64,000 bases of DNA from CAVQCX01 sp963775335 (GCA_963775335.1 CAVZIJ010000003.1:2480001-2544000); one strand, 5' to 3'. Positions 1-9,491 are shown, counted from the first letter of the stretch. Program-made: numbers and translations. Notes: a model not told the origin generated them from the sequence alone.

Positions 1-29
1 AGCGCTCTGGTACCGCCTGTCCTGAAACC

Positions 30-1061
30 TCAGCCCGCGGGGAGGTGTCCGTCGAATCGCTCCATGAGATAGCCGAGGCAGTCCTGGCGGATCACCCGCC
101 GGTCGGTGGTGAGCATCGAGGGCATCACTGGCACGCGGAGCTTCAGCTCCCGATTGTCGACAAAGAAATAGCGCTCGGTCATGTCGGCCCCGCCCTCGTC
201 GCTCACCTCCAGCCCCAACCCCCGCTCGGCGTGCAAGCAGCCCAGCAGGGTACCGGCCGGCAGCTCCCGGAAGTTGAGCCGGTCGATATCGGGGGCGAGC
301 TCGAGGTCGACGTCCCGCTCTCCGAACCCGAAGCTCGTGTCCGGGCGAACCCGGACCGTGGCGACGGTATGGAAGAGATCCACATCATGGGGTGACACGG
401 CTTGGCTGGGGTGCTCGGCCAGATGCAGGCATGCGCTGAGGTACTCCCGCGCATGCTCGGTGCCCCGGGCCTGGCCCGGCTTCCCACACTCCAGGGTGAC
501 CGCGGGACACAGACGGGCCATGGCCATGGACTGGACCCCTCGCGGGCGCAAGAAATACACCACGGTCCGGCTGAACAGCGCCGCCAGGTGCAGGAATCGG
601 TTGTCGAGCACGTTGATACAGGCGTAGTGCGGATTGAGGCCTGTGTTGTTGTGTACGTCCACGCTGGCGAATACGCCCCGTTGCGCCATCAAGTCCACCA
701 CCCCTGCCATCAGAGCGTGCTCGGGCGTCGGCGGAGACTCGCTCCCCGGCCAGACGCGGTTGTAGTCCGGTTGGCCCTCCAGGTGACGCAGGCCACGGGC
801 GGCGGCAGAGACGTTGGCGATGAACAGGCTGAGCGAGCGCGGCAGTACAAACCCACCGGCGCCGTCCTCGTGGTGCTTGAGAAGCGCACATACCGCTTCC
901 CAGCCGCTGGTCTCGTTGCCGTGGGTGAGAACGGAGACGAACAACGGCGGCTCCCGGCGCCCCGGGAGGTCGATCAGCGTCGGACCGCCGAGCAGCCCTT
1001 CGAGCGCCTGGGCCGGCGCATCCAGAAGTCCCGGAGGAACGGCTTCGAGCTCCTGCAGCAT
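30..1061 (-). CDS. aspartoacylase / succinylglutamate desuccinylase family hydrolase
   Basis: A 343-residue zinc carboxypeptidase-like protein of the AstE/AspA group, which hydrolyses N-acyl amino acids. Visible are the H-x-x-E zinc motif (THGNE, His47/Glu50), an Asn-Arg substrate pair (YNRVWPG, about 101-102), the third zinc ligand in DVHNNTG (His137), and a later TLECGKPG segment that should hold the catalytic Glu. The start at 1061 is chosen because the longer frame runs into the upstream gene and has no family similarity there; no strong ribosome site is seen, so a nearby alternative start is possible. It is last in a leftward set behind the GCS2-like ligase (26 bp gap). The true substrate is unknown; pairing with a ligase suggests it releases or trims a gamma-glutamyl or N-acyl product. 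Confidence 0.8.
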   Translation of the reverse strand: MLQELEAVPPGLLDAPAQALEGLLGGPTLIDLPGRREPPLFVSVLTHGNETSGWEAVCALLKHHEDGAGGFVLPRSLSLFIANVSAAARGLRHLEGQPDYNRVWPGSESPPTPEHALMAGVVDLMAQRGVFASVDVHNNTGLNPHYACINVLDNRFLHLAALFSRTVVYFLRPRGVQSMAMARLCPAVTLECGKPGQARGTEHAREYLSACLHLAEHPSQAVSPHDVDLFHTVATVRVRPDTSFGFGERDVDLELAPDIDRLNFRELPAGTLLGCLHAERGLGLEVSDEGGADMTERYFFVDNRELKLRVPVMPSMLTTDRRVIRQDCLGYLMERFDGHLPAG

Positions 1062-1086
1062 CAACTGAGTCTCAGCCCGGCCCCAT

Positions 1087-2505
1087 TCAGACTGGCCAGA
1101 AATGGACCGGCCGATCGGATGCCTGGTGCTCCAGGTAGGCCTGGACAAGGGCTCCCATGTCCGCCCCGTGGGCGGCCACGAACCGCCGCTGCCAGCTCGC
1201 GCCGTTAATCCCGGTCTCAATGCGCTCCCTGAGCACGCCGAGCCACTCGGCGGCCTCGCTCTCTGCGACCCCGAGGTCGACAAGACCCGTATGGGCGAGG
1301 GGGATCAGGACATCCGCGCAGAATCTGTCCATGGGCAGCTCTGCCCCACCGACCCACTCCAGGGTGGCTCCCAGCCCGTACTGGGCGCCGTTGTAGAAGT
1401 TTCGCCGGGCGGCGGCGAACGGCAGCTCGTGCTCGGGCGGGATCGTGCGGCCCGCCAATGCATGGACCGCCCCAAAGTACAGGGCCGCGTTGGCGATGGA
1501 ATCGAGCACCGTGGGACCTGCGGGAACGACCCGGTGCTCGAGGCGCAGATGCGGCGTGCCGTCGTCGTCGAAGCCGACCAACGGACGATTCCAGCGCCAG
1601 ATGGTGCCGTTGTGCAACCGCAGGTGGGCGAGGCGCTCGGGCGGCTCGTCCATCAGATGCGGGAGCAGGACGGGAAATCGCTCCGTGTTCGCCGCGTAGC
1701 ATTCCATGATGCTGTCCGCGACATAGCCCAGCCCGTAAGTCACCCGTTGGGCGAGCTTGGAGCCCGCCACGGCCACGGCCTGCTCGAACAGCGGCACCCG
1801 CGTCTCGGCCCAAAGATCGTGGCCGAACAGGTACGGCGAATTGGCCGCGAGCGCAACCATCGGCCCCGAGAGGATCTTCGAGGCGTTGTAATAGCGCCCG
1901 GCGCGCAGGGCATCCACCTTGAGGTGGATCTGAAACGAGGTGGCCGCCGCCTCCAACATCACGTCCTGGTGGATCGCATGCAGGTGGTCGACGCCCTTGA
2001 TATCGATCTGCAGCGGAATGTCTCTGCGCAGCCTCAAGAGCTGCTCGTTCAACGCGCGGTATCGCTGCAGCCCGGACATCTGGGACAGGGTGAAATCGCC
2101 TTCCCGGGCAGTGGGCAGGATTCCAATCATCGCCAGCCGGCAGCCCAGATCGCCCGCCACCTGGTCACAGCGCTGCCAGAGCTCGTGCAGCGACCCGTGC
2201 AGCCGGGTGAGGGGTTGGCCCTGGAGCTCCACCGGGGGACCGTTGAGCTCGACATTGAAGGTTGCGAGCTCCGGAACCACCAGCGGATCGGCCAACCGCG
2301 CCAGGTAGCGCTCGTTGACGCCGGCAGGACGCCAGGCGGCATCGACCAGCCAGGCCTCGAGCTCGAAGCCGCCCATCGGCGGAGAGCGGCTGAGTCCGCC
2401 GTCCGCCACCAAGCTGGCGAGCAGTGCTGTCTCCGCCCGCAATCGCCGATCGAACTCGGCGAAATCGGCGGGCTGGAAATGGCTCTCCCCGATCTCCTGA
2501 CCCAC
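1087..2505 (-). CDS. GCS2-type glutamate-cysteine ligase family protein
   Basis: A 472-residue protein of the carboxylate-amine ligase GCS2 family (ATP-dependent bond formation to glutamate-like substrates). Seen: an N-terminal GGFELEAWLVD segment matching the family's catalytic E-x-E strand, FNVELNGPPVEL, a His-rich FQIHLKVDA region, and a C-terminal LRLEHRVVPAGPT block. It is longer than YbdK-type members, so glutathione synthesis should not be assumed. It starts 5 bp after the murU stop codon and is followed closely by the aspartoacylase-like gene, so the three look co-transcribed. What it joins to what is not readable from sequence. Confidence 0.78.
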   Translation of the reverse strand: MGQEIGESHFQPADFAEFDRRLRAETALLASLVADGGLSRSPPMGGFELEAWLVDAAWRPAGVNERYLARLADPLVVPELATFNVELNGPPVELQGQPLTRLHGSLHELWQRCDQVAGDLGCRLAMIGILPTAREGDFTLSQMSGLQRYRALNEQLLRLRRDIPLQIDIKGVDHLHAIHQDVMLEAAATSFQIHLKVDALRAGRYYNASKILSGPMVALAANSPYLFGHDLWAETRVPLFEQAVAVAGSKLAQRVTYGLGYVADSIMECYAANTERFPVLLPHLMDEPPERLAHLRLHNGTIWRWNRPLVGFDDDGTPHLRLEHRVVPAGPTVLDSIANAALYFGAVHALAGRTIPPEHELPFAAARRNFYNGAQYGLGATLEWVGGAELPMDRFCADVLIPLAHTGLVDLGVAESEAAEWLGVLRERIETGINGASWQRRFVAAHGADMGALVQAYLEHQASDRPVHFWPV

Positions 2506-2510
2506 GGCGC

Positions 2511-3188
2511 CTAGGCCTCCATCCGAGCACGCTCGCGGACCAGGCGATCGATCTCGGCCAAACGCTGGGGCGTGCCCACATCCACCCAGAGGCCCGGGTG
2601 ATACTCGGCGCTGACGGCGTCTCGGTCGCAGGCTCGGCGCAGCAACGGCGCGAGCGGGAAGGCGCCGAGCTCACAGCCGTCAAACAGCGCCGGCCGGTAC
2701 ACCCCGATGCCGCTGAAGGTGTAGCGGGGCGCACCCTCGTTGCGGGCCAGCCCGTCGACCAGCACGAAATCGCCCGACGCATGGTGTGCCGGGTTGTCGA
2801 CGAGCACGAGGTGGGCCAGTCCAGACAGCGAGCGCGGGAGCCGGCGGTAATCATAATCCGTCCAGATGTCGGCGTTGATCACCGCGAACGGCTGCGACCC
2901 GAGCAACGGCAGGGCCTTGAAGATGCCCCCCCCGGTCTCCAGCGCGGTACCTTCGGGAGAGTAGGCGATGCGCGCCCCCCAGCGGCTCCCATCGCCGAGG
3001 ACCGACTCGATGTGCCCGCCCAGATGGCCATGGTTGATCACCAGATCGGTGAGGCCGGCCTCGGCCAGGGCCTCGATGTGGTGCACGATCAATGGGCTTC
3101 CGCCGACGGGCAGCAGCGGTTTGGGAATGCGGTCGGTGAGCGGACGCATGCGCTCGCCCCGCCCGGCCGCCAGGATCATTGCCTTCAT
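2511..3188 (-). CDS. murU: MurU-like N-acetylmuramate-1-phosphate uridylyltransferase
   Basis: A 225-residue sugar-nucleotide transferase. The start at 3188 gives the typical N terminus MKAMILAAGRGERMRPLT, with the nucleotide-binding LAAGxGxRxxPLT motif, then PKPLLPVGGSPL, a VINADIW metal-binding segment, and a C-terminal GLWVDVGTPQRL block. Family knowledge: MurU makes UDP-MurNAc in the cell-wall recycling route that bypasses de novo synthesis. Its usual partner kinase AmgK is not adjacent; the upstream gene is rho. MurU is favoured over other short nucleotidyltransferases from length and motif wording, but the exact sugar is inferred. Confidence 0.8.
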   Translation of the reverse strand: MKAMILAAGRGERMRPLTDRIPKPLLPVGGSPLIVHHIEALAEAGLTDLVINHGHLGGHIESVLGDGSRWGARIAYSPEGTALETGGGIFKALPLLGSQPFAVINADIWTDYDYRRLPRSLSGLAHLVLVDNPAHHASGDFVLVDGLARNEGAPRYTFSGIGVYRPALFDGCELGAFPLAPLLRRACDRDAVSAEYHPGLWVDVGTPQRLAEIDRLVRERARMEA

Positions 3189-3422
3189 GGTGTGCCCCGC
3201 CTTGCATGACGCGGCGTCAATTCTAGCCCGCATTGGTCACCCGCGTTGATCGCGAGGCATCCGAGATGCGGGTGGATGGAAGGCGCGAGGCGGGGAGACG
3301 GAGCCGCAGGCGCACTTGACGAAACATCGAGCACCTGGGCAGACCCAACGATGTAGACGCGGTCAAATCGCGCGCCGCAGCAGGGGTTGGTGAGAAACGC
3401 GCGCCGGCAGCCAGCGCCGCAA

Positions 3423-4679
3423 TCACTTCTTCATCGAGTCGAAGAATTCGTTGTTGGTCTTGGTGATCTTGAGCTTGTCGTAGAGAAACTCCATGGCCGC
3501 CAGCTCGTCCATGGGATGCAGGATCTTGCGCAGGATCCACATCTTCTGCAGCTCGTCGGGCTTCATCAGCAGCTCCTCGCGGCGGGTGCCCGAGCGATTG
3601 ATGTTGATGGACGGAAAGATGCGCTTCTCGGAGATGCGCCGGTCCAGGTGGATCTCCATGTTGCCGGTCCCCTTGAACTCCTCGTAGATCACGTCGTCCA
3701 TGCGCGAGCCGGTGTCCACCAGGGCGGTGGCGATGATCGTCAGGCTGCCGCCCTCCTCCACGTTGCGCGCCGCGCCGAAGAAGCGCTTGGGCTTATGCAG
3801 GGCGTTGGCGTCCACGCCGCCGGTGAGCACCTTGCCCGAGGAGGGGATCACGGTGTTGTAGGCGCGCGCCAGACGGGTGATGGAGTCGAGCAGGATCACC
3901 ACGTCCAGCTTGTGCTCCACCAGGCGCTTGGCCTTCTCGATGACCATCTCGGCCACCTGCACGTGCCGGGTCGCCGGCTCGTCGAAGGTGGAGGAGATCA
4001 CCTCGCCACGCACCGAGCGGGACATCTCGGTCACCTCCTCGGGCCGCTCGTCGATCAGCAGCACGATGAGGTAGCACTCCGGATGGTTGTGCTCGATGGA
4101 GTGGGCGATGTTCTGCAGCATCATGGTCTTGCCCGCCTTGGGCGGGGAAACGATCAGCCCGCGCTGGCCCTTGCCGATGGGGGCGCACAAGTCGATGGTG
4201 CGGGCGGTGATGTCCTCGGTGCTGCCGTTGCCTATCTCCAGCTCCAGGCGCTTGTTAGCGAACAGCGGGGTGAAGTTCTCGAACAGGATCTTGTTCTTGG
4301 CGTTCTCGGGCTTGTCGAAATTGATGTCGTTGACCTTGAGCAGCGCGAAATAGCGCTCGCCGTCCTTGGGCGGTCGAATCTTGCCCGAGATGGTGTCGCC
4401 GGTGCGCAGGCTGAAGCGCCGGATCTGGCTGGGAGAGACGTATATGTCGTCCGGTCCGGCCAGGTAGGAGCTATCGGCCGATCGCAGGAAACCGAAGCCG
4501 TCCTGCAGGATCTCCAGCACCCCGTCACCATAGATGTCCTCGCCCTTTTTGGCCTGGGCCTTGAGGATGGCAAAGATCAGGTCCTGCTTGCGGGACCGGG
4601 CCATGCCCTCGAGATTCATGGATTCCGCCAAGGCCACGAGCTCGGGCATCGGCATCTTTTTCAGTTCGGTAAGGTTCAT
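3423..4679 (-). CDS. rho: transcription termination factor Rho
   Basis: A 418-residue hexameric RNA helicase that ends transcription. The start at 4679 gives MNLTELKKMPMPELVALAE, the standard N terminus. Present are the RNA-binding OB fold (about 50-120, with GFGFLRS and YVSPSQIRRF), the Walker A loop PPKAGKT (179-185), Walker B VVILLDSITRLARAYN, the Q-loop region and an intact C terminus. Length equals E. coli Rho (419). It lies downstream of trxA in the same direction, the common gammaproteobacterial order. About 200 bp separate the genes, which leaves room for the Rho leader through which the gene is autoregulated in other species. Confidence 0.98.
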   Translation of the reverse strand: MNLTELKKMPMPELVALAESMNLEGMARSRKQDLIFAILKAQAKKGEDIYGDGVLEILQDGFGFLRSADSSYLAGPDDIYVSPSQIRRFSLRTGDTISGKIRPPKDGERYFALLKVNDINFDKPENAKNKILFENFTPLFANKRLELEIGNGSTEDITARTIDLCAPIGKGQRGLIVSPPKAGKTMMLQNIAHSIEHNHPECYLIVLLIDERPEEVTEMSRSVRGEVISSTFDEPATRHVQVAEMVIEKAKRLVEHKLDVVILLDSITRLARAYNTVIPSSGKVLTGGVDANALHKPKRFFGAARNVEEGGSLTIIATALVDTGSRMDDVIYEEFKGTGNMEIHLDRRISEKRIFPSININRSGTRREELLMKPDELQKMWILRKILHPMDELAAMEFLYDKLKITKTNNEFFDSMKK

Positions 4680-4856
4680 GATTCGACCGGATTGGCTGTC
4701 GGATAAGGGATAGGAAAGATAGGCGGGCGCCGCTCCGCTGCGCCGGCCGGCGAGTCGGGCCGCCCTGTTTATCGGGGTTTGGGGCTGGATGCGCGAAGGG
4801 CGCGGAGGGCCTTTGCCTTCGAAGTCTAGCACCCGAAAAGGGCGCGTCCAGCCTGG

Positions 4857-4879
4857 GAGCGACCGCCGGGCGGCCGCTC
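4857..4879 (-). terminator. inverted repeat behind trxA
   Basis: Arms GAGCGACCGCC and GGCGGCCGCTC pair with one mismatch. It sits a few bases after the trxA stop codon, with no clear U-run, so it may be an mRNA 3' stabiliser or a weak terminator rather than a full intrinsic terminator. Confidence 0.4.
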
Positions 4880-4883
4880 GGCG

Positions 4884-5210
4884 TCACAGATTGCTATCGA
4901 TGAAGGCAGTCAGCTGGGACTTCGACACAGCGCCGACCTTCGTCGCCTCCACTTCACCATTCTTGAACAGCATCAGGGTCGGAATCCCGCGAATACCATA
5001 GCGCGGCGGCGTGCTGGGATTCTCGTCGATATTCAGTTTGGCGACCTTCACCCGACCCTGGTACTCCTCGGCGATCTCATCCAATACGGGGGCGATCATC
5101 TTACACGGGCCGCACCAATCAGCCCAGTAGTCCACGAGAACCGGCTCGCTGGATTTCAACACCTCGGTCTCAAAGCTCTCGTCCGTCACATGAACGATCT
5201 GTTCACTCAC
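4884..5210 (-). CDS. trxA: thioredoxin 1
   Basis: A 108-residue thioredoxin with the active site WCGPC (Cys33/Cys36, the E. coli numbering), the buried Asp in VDYWADW, and the cis-Pro loop in GIRGIPTLMLF. It is a cytosolic dithiol reductant for ribonucleotide reductase, MsrA and PAPS reductase. Full length, with an ordinary ATG start. It is transcribed away from rhlB across a roughly 200-bp divergent region and precedes rho. Confidence 0.98.
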   Translation of the reverse strand: MSEQIVHVTDESFETEVLKSSEPVLVDYWADWCGPCKMIAPVLDEIAEEYQGRVKVAKLNIDENPSTPPRYGIRGIPTLMLFKNGEVEATKVGAVSKSQLTAFIDSNL

Positions 5211-5408
5211 CTGGAATCTCCAAACACCTGCAGGAAGGCGCGCCCGGGGGTACGGAGGACGCGCCGGCGCGTTCGCGGTACCAGCCGGATCGGGACGATG
5301 ATTGCTGGTGATACGATATTGTGTGGCTCGAAGCCTCGCATTTCAATGCATCCGGGTCAAGTTTTCAAGCCCGGCGGCGGCGGCGAAATTGCTGTATCCT
5401 AGCCGCCC

Positions 5409-6767
5409 ATGACCGATACGCACCTGACCGACATCCGATTTGACAGCCTCGGCCTCGATGAAAGCGTACTGAAAGGGCTTCAGGATGCCGGGTTCGATTT
5501 CTGTACCCCGATCCAGGCCGAAACCCTCCCCATCGCGCTCGCGGGCCACGACATCGCCGGGCAGGCCCAGACCGGAACCGGCAAGACCGCCGCTTTTTTG
5601 GTGGCCGCCTTCCAGCACCTGATCACCCACCCCGCCGATCCCCGCCGCAAGCCGACCCAGCCTCGCGTCCTGATCCTGGCGCCGACCCGGGAGCTTGCGG
5701 TGCAGATCCATCGGGATGCCGAGGCCCTCGGGCGGCATACCGGCTTTCGACTCGGCCTGGTGTTCGGCGGCACGGCCTACGAACAGCAGCGCAGGCAGCT
5801 CGAGGCCGGAGTCGACGTCCTGATCGGCACGCCCGGCAGGCTCATCGATTATTTCAAGCAGCGCATCTTCGACCTGGAGGCCGTACAGGTGGCCGTGCTC
5901 GACGAGGCCGACCGGATGTTTGACCTCGGGTTCATCAAGGACATCCGCTACGTGCTCAGGCGCATGCCCAAGCCGGACCGGCGCCTCGGCATGCTGTTCT
6001 CGGCCACCCTCTCCTACCGGGTGACCGAGCTCGCCTATGACCACATGAACAACCCGGAGGCGGTCGCCATCGAGCCCGACAAGGTCACGGCGGACAAGGT
6101 CTCCCAGGCCTGCTACATGACGGCCAACGAGGAGAAGATCCCGCTGCTGATCGGGCTGCTGCGCAAGCTCGACGCCCATCGCACCATCGTATTCGTGAAC
6201 ACCAAGCGTGCCGCCGACATCGTCTGGGGGTTCCTCGAGGGCAACGGCTTTCATTCCGCGCTGCTTTCCGGCGATGTGCCGCAGACGAAGCGCCTGTCGC
6301 TGCTGCGCCAGTTCCAGAGCGGCGAGCTGCCCGTCCTGGTCGCCACTGACGTGGCCGCCCGCGGTCTGCACGTCCCCGAGGTCTCCCACGTGATCAACTT
6401 CGACCTCCCCGAGGACGCCGAAGACTATGTGCACCGGATCGGGCGCACCGCCCGGGCCGGCGCAAGCGGCGATGCCATCAGCTTCGCCTGCGAGACCCAT
6501 GCCTTCTCGCTGCCGGACATCGAGGCATACATCGGTCACAAGATCCCCTCGGCGGCGGTCACCCCCGATCTGCTGGCCCAAGTGGATCCGGCGAGCCGGG
6601 TCCGACCGGAGCGGCGCGAGCGCGAAGGCCACCGCGGTCGCCCGCCGAGAAGGGGCCCCGCCGAGCGGCGGGATGCCGGCGGCGAAGGCTCGGCCGAGCG
6701 GTCCAATCGCAGGCGAGCCGGTAGGCCACGCAACCCGCGCAGGGGCGGCGGCAGCCCCGCGGGCTGA
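5409..6767 (+). CDS. rhlB: DEAD-box ATP-dependent RNA helicase RhlB
   Basis: A 452-residue DEAD-box helicase. Motifs: the Q motif with FCTPIQAETLPIAL, Walker A AQTGTGKT (53-60), PTRELA, TPGRLIDYF, DEAD (165-168) followed by RMFDLGF, SATL, and HRIGRTARAGASGDAISF. The last 55 residues are an Arg/Pro/Gly-rich basic tail, as in RhlB, which unwinds RNA within or beside the degradosome. Divergence from trxA-rho matches the E. coli neighbourhood and supports RhlB over RhlE or SrmB. The YkgJ-type gene follows after 11 bp, so they may share a transcript. Confidence 0.92.
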   Translation: MTDTHLTDIRFDSLGLDESVLKGLQDAGFDFCTPIQAETLPIALAGHDIAGQAQTGTGKTAAFLVAAFQHLITHPADPRRKPTQPRVLILAPTRELAVQIHRDAEALGRHTGFRLGLVFGGTAYEQQRRQLEAGVDVLIGTPGRLIDYFKQRIFDLEAVQVAVLDEADRMFDLGFIKDIRYVLRRMPKPDRRLGMLFSATLSYRVTELAYDHMNNPEAVAIEPDKVTADKVSQACYMTANEEKIPLLIGLLRKLDAHRTIVFVNTKRAADIVWGFLEGNGFHSALLSGDVPQTKRLSLLRQFQSGELPVLVATDVAARGLHVPEVSHVINFDLPEDAEDYVHRIGRTARAGASGDAISFACETHAFSLPDIEAYIGHKIPSAAVTPDLLAQVDPASRVRPERREREGHRGRPPRRGPAERRDAGGEGSAERSNRRRAGRPRNPRRGGGSPAG

Positions 6768-6778
6768 CCCGACCGCCG

Positions 6779-7171
6779 ATGAGCGCTCGCGAGATCGAGC
6801 CGGCGAGCCCAGGCACGAACAAGTGCAGCCGCTGCGTCCAGAGCAAGTGCTGTACCTACATCACCCAGGCCATCGAAGCCCCCCGCTCCAAAGCGGATTT
6901 CGAGCATCTGCTCTGGCAGGTCTCCCACGACAGGGTTGAGATCTACAAGGACCGCTCTGGCTGGTTCCTGCTCATCCAGGGGCGTTGTGAGCATCTCATG
7001 CCCGGGGGCACCTGCGGCATCTACGCCCAGCGCCCGCAGATCTGCCGCGACTACGACAGCAGCTGGTGTGAGCTCGACTCACCGGCCGAGGAGGGCTTCA
7101 GCCTGCACTTCCGCGACTACGCGGAGCTGCTCGCCTACTGTCGGCAGCGCTTCAAACGCTGGGAGGGCTGA
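6779..7171 (+). CDS. YkgJ-family cysteine cluster protein
   Basis: A 130-residue small protein with the Cys pattern of the YkgJ/CxxCxxCC family: CSRCVQSKCCTY near residues 17-27, then a CGIYAQRPQICRDY block. These cysteines are predicted to bind zinc or an Fe-S cluster; no enzymatic role is established. It closely follows rhlB and is convergent with the next gene. Confidence 0.8.
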   Translation: MSAREIEPASPGTNKCSRCVQSKCCTYITQAIEAPRSKADFEHLLWQVSHDRVEIYKDRSGWFLLIQGRCEHLMPGGTCGIYAQRPQICRDYDSSWCELDSPAEEGFSLHFRDYAELLAYCRQRFKRWEG

Positions 7172-7200
7172 GGACCGGCGGTTCTCGTTGCCGCCCCGCC

Positions 7201-7860
7201 TCAGGCGGCGGGCATCACCTCGGAGAAATCCCGGATCGCATCGAAGTCGGGCAGCGCCCGCTCGGGACCCCGTGTATCGGGCCTCAGCACGGCCAGCAGC
7301 CAACGGATGCCGTAGTCCCGCGCCACCGCCAGCACACCCGGGCTGTCGTCCACGAACAGGGTACGCTCTGGATCAAAAGGAAGCGCGGCGTGGAAGCGGT
7401 GCCAGAACTCGGGATGCTCCTTGGGAACCCCCAGCTCGTGGGCGCAGACGATCTGATCGAAATGGCCGGCCAGGCAGGTGCGCTCCATCTTGAGGCTGAT
7501 TGCCTTCTGGTGCGCATTGGTGACCAGCACGCGACTCTTCCCCGCCCGCCGCAGCGCCTCGAGAAACGAGACGACGTGGGGATGCACGGCGATCAGGTGG
7601 TCGACCTCCTCCTTCAGCAGCGCGATGTCGAGGCCGAGCTCCCGGCTCCAATGGTCCACGCAGTACCAGTCGAGGGTACCCTCAACGTCGCGATAACGCC
7701 GGTAGAGCTCGTCCCGAGCCGTCTCCACCGCCAGACCGCGGGCCTGGGCGTAGCGCTCGGGCACGTATTGGAGCCAGAAGTGGTTGTCGAAATGAAGATC
7801 GAGCAGCGTCCCATCCATGTCCAAGAAGACGCTGTCTATACCCTGCCAGTCGATACTCAT
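7201..7860 (-). CDS. yrfG: GMP/IMP nucleotidase YrfG-type HAD hydrolase
   Basis: A 219-residue HAD-superfamily phosphatase. The start at 7860 gives MSIDWQGIDSVFLDMDGTLLD with the catalytic DMDGT motif. Later motifs are VTNAH (motif II), a Lys region, and FVDDSPGVL (motif IV). Length (E. coli YrfG 222) and location opposite nudE fit the GMP/IMP 5'-nucleotidase YrfG. A longer frame upstream exists but lacks family similarity. Confidence 0.85.
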   Translation of the reverse strand: MSIDWQGIDSVFLDMDGTLLDLHFDNHFWLQYVPERYAQARGLAVETARDELYRRYRDVEGTLDWYCVDHWSRELGLDIALLKEEVDHLIAVHPHVVSFLEALRRAGKSRVLVTNAHQKAISLKMERTCLAGHFDQIVCAHELGVPKEHPEFWHRFHAALPFDPERTLFVDDSPGVLAVARDYGIRWLLAVLRPDTRGPERALPDFDAIRDFSEVMPAA

Positions 7861-8072
7861 CTGTCCACCCGCGAAAACCATCCCGCGCACCTGCAGGGCC
7901 CGCCGAAGCCAAGGGTCGCCGTCGGCAACCACCAGCGAGATCCTGGACCACTGGACGCGCCGGCGCAAGCCTTGCGCGCCGGCGTCCGGGCCCCGGGCGA
8001 TCGCGAGCCGATTTGCGGGTAGACTGTGCACTCTCCTGGGGCCCCGGTGCGCCCACTGATTCGATCTCCACC

Positions 8073-8618
8073 ATGCCGCAGAAGCCCATCATCCACGAGC
8101 GCCGCATCATCGCCGACACGGGAATACTCACCGTAGAGCAGGTGGATCTGGAGTTCTCCAACGGCTCGCAACGCCTTTACCAGCGCATCGTCGGCACCCG
8201 GGATTCGGTGCTGATAGTGCCGGTGCTGGACGACCAGAGCCTGATCCTCATCCGCGAGTACGCCACCGGCATGGAACGCTACGAGCTTGCCTTTCCCAAA
8301 GGCATCATCGAGCCGGCAGAGGATCCTTTGGAGGCTGCCAACCGGGAAATGCAGGAGGAGACCGGCTATGCGGCCCGCCGGTTGGAGACGCTGCGCACCG
8401 TGACCCTGGCGCCCGGATACCTCCAGCACACCACACACCTGGTGATGGCACGGGACCTCTACCCCCAGCGGCTGCCCGGGGACGAGCCCGAGCCAATCGA
8501 GGTCGTCCCCTGGCCTATCGGAGACTGGGCCGCGCTCCTGGCACACCCCGAGCTTACCGAGGCCCGCTCGATAGCGGCCCTGCTCATGGTACGGGACCTC
8601 CTCCTCGGCCGGCCCTGA
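8073..8618 (+). CDS. nudE: ADP-compound hydrolase NudE (Nudix)
   Basis: A 181-residue Nudix hydrolase that splits ADP-ribose, Ap3A and NADH-type substrates. The Nudix box G-x5-E-x7-RE-x2-EE-x-G is complete at 77-99 (GIIEPAEDPLEAANREMQEE and on). The N terminus MPQKPIIHERRIIADTGI decides the start at 8073. It is divergent from yrfG and followed by cysQ 37 bp later, a grouping common in gammaproteobacteria. Confidence 0.93.
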   Translation: MPQKPIIHERRIIADTGILTVEQVDLEFSNGSQRLYQRIVGTRDSVLIVPVLDDQSLILIREYATGMERYELAFPKGIIEPAEDPLEAANREMQEETGYAARRLETLRTVTLAPGYLQHTTHLVMARDLYPQRLPGDEPEPIEVVPWPIGDWAALLAHPELTEARSIAALLMVRDLLLGRP

Positions 8619-8655
8619 GCTGCACCGGCACTGCCCCTTATCCCGAGAGAGCCCT

Positions 8656-9450
8656 ATGAGCCACGCCAGCGAGATCCCCGTGGAGCGCGTCATCGAGATC
8701 GCCCGGCGCGCCGCCGATGCCATCCTGGCCGTTTACAACACCGACTTCGCGGTCGAGCATAAGGAGGACCGCTCACCCCTGACCGCGGCCGACATGGCCT
8801 CCCACCACAGCATCGTTCAGGGCCTTGCCGAGCTCACGCCGGACCTGCCGTTGCTCTCGGAGGAGTCCGCGACCATCCCCTTCGAGGAGCGGCGCCGATG
8901 GCCGCGGTTCTGGCTCGTCGACCCCTTGGACGGCACCCGGGAGTTCATCAAGCGCAACGGGGAGTTCACCGTCAACATCGCGCTGGTCGAGGGCCATCGA
9001 CCAGTTCTGGGGGTGGTCCATGTGCCCGTCTCGAGGGTCACCTACTTCGGCCAGAACGGCCAGGCGTTTCGCCAGCGCGGCGACGAGCCGCCGACGCCGA
9101 TCCGGGTCAGCCCCCGGCACCAGCGGCCGGTGCGGGTGGCGGGCAGCCGCTCCCATGCGGGCGACAGCTTGCAACGGTTCCTGGAGAACCTCGGCGATCA
9201 TGTCATCCTGAGCATGGGCAGCTCGCTGAAGCTGTGCCTGGTCGCTGAAGGTAGTGCGGACATCTATCCGCGCTTGGGGCCGACCTCGGAGTGGGACACC
9301 GCGGCGGCCGAGGCCGTCGTGGTCGCGGCCGGTGGCCGGGTGACCGACACCCGGCTGCAGCCGCTGGCGTACAACGCCCGCGAGTCGCTGCTGAACCCGC
9401 ACTTCCTGGTGTTCGGCGACACCAGCGTGGACTGGAGGCAGTTTCTTTGA
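8656..9450 (+). CDS. cysQ: 3'(2'),5'-bisphosphate nucleotidase CysQ
   Basis: A 264-residue magnesium-dependent phosphatase of the inositol monophosphatase fold that recycles PAP from sulfate activation. Metal-site motifs: Asp46 in PLTAADMASH, Glu69/70 in LLSEES, the DPLDGTREF signature (Asp89, Asp92), and WDTAAAEAVV near residue 215. Full length. Likely co-transcribed with nudE. Confidence 0.95.
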   Translation: MSHASEIPVERVIEIARRAADAILAVYNTDFAVEHKEDRSPLTAADMASHHSIVQGLAELTPDLPLLSEESATIPFEERRRWPRFWLVDPLDGTREFIKRNGEFTVNIALVEGHRPVLGVVHVPVSRVTYFGQNGQAFRQRGDEPPTPIRVSPRHQRPVRVAGSRSHAGDSLQRFLENLGDHVILSMGSSLKLCLVAEGSADIYPRLGPTSEWDTAAAEAVVVAAGGRVTDTRLQPLAYNARESLLNPHFLVFGDTSVDWRQFL

Positions 9451-9491
9451 TCGCCCTCCAGCCGGAAGGTCCGATCCAGAGCGAGCCCCGG

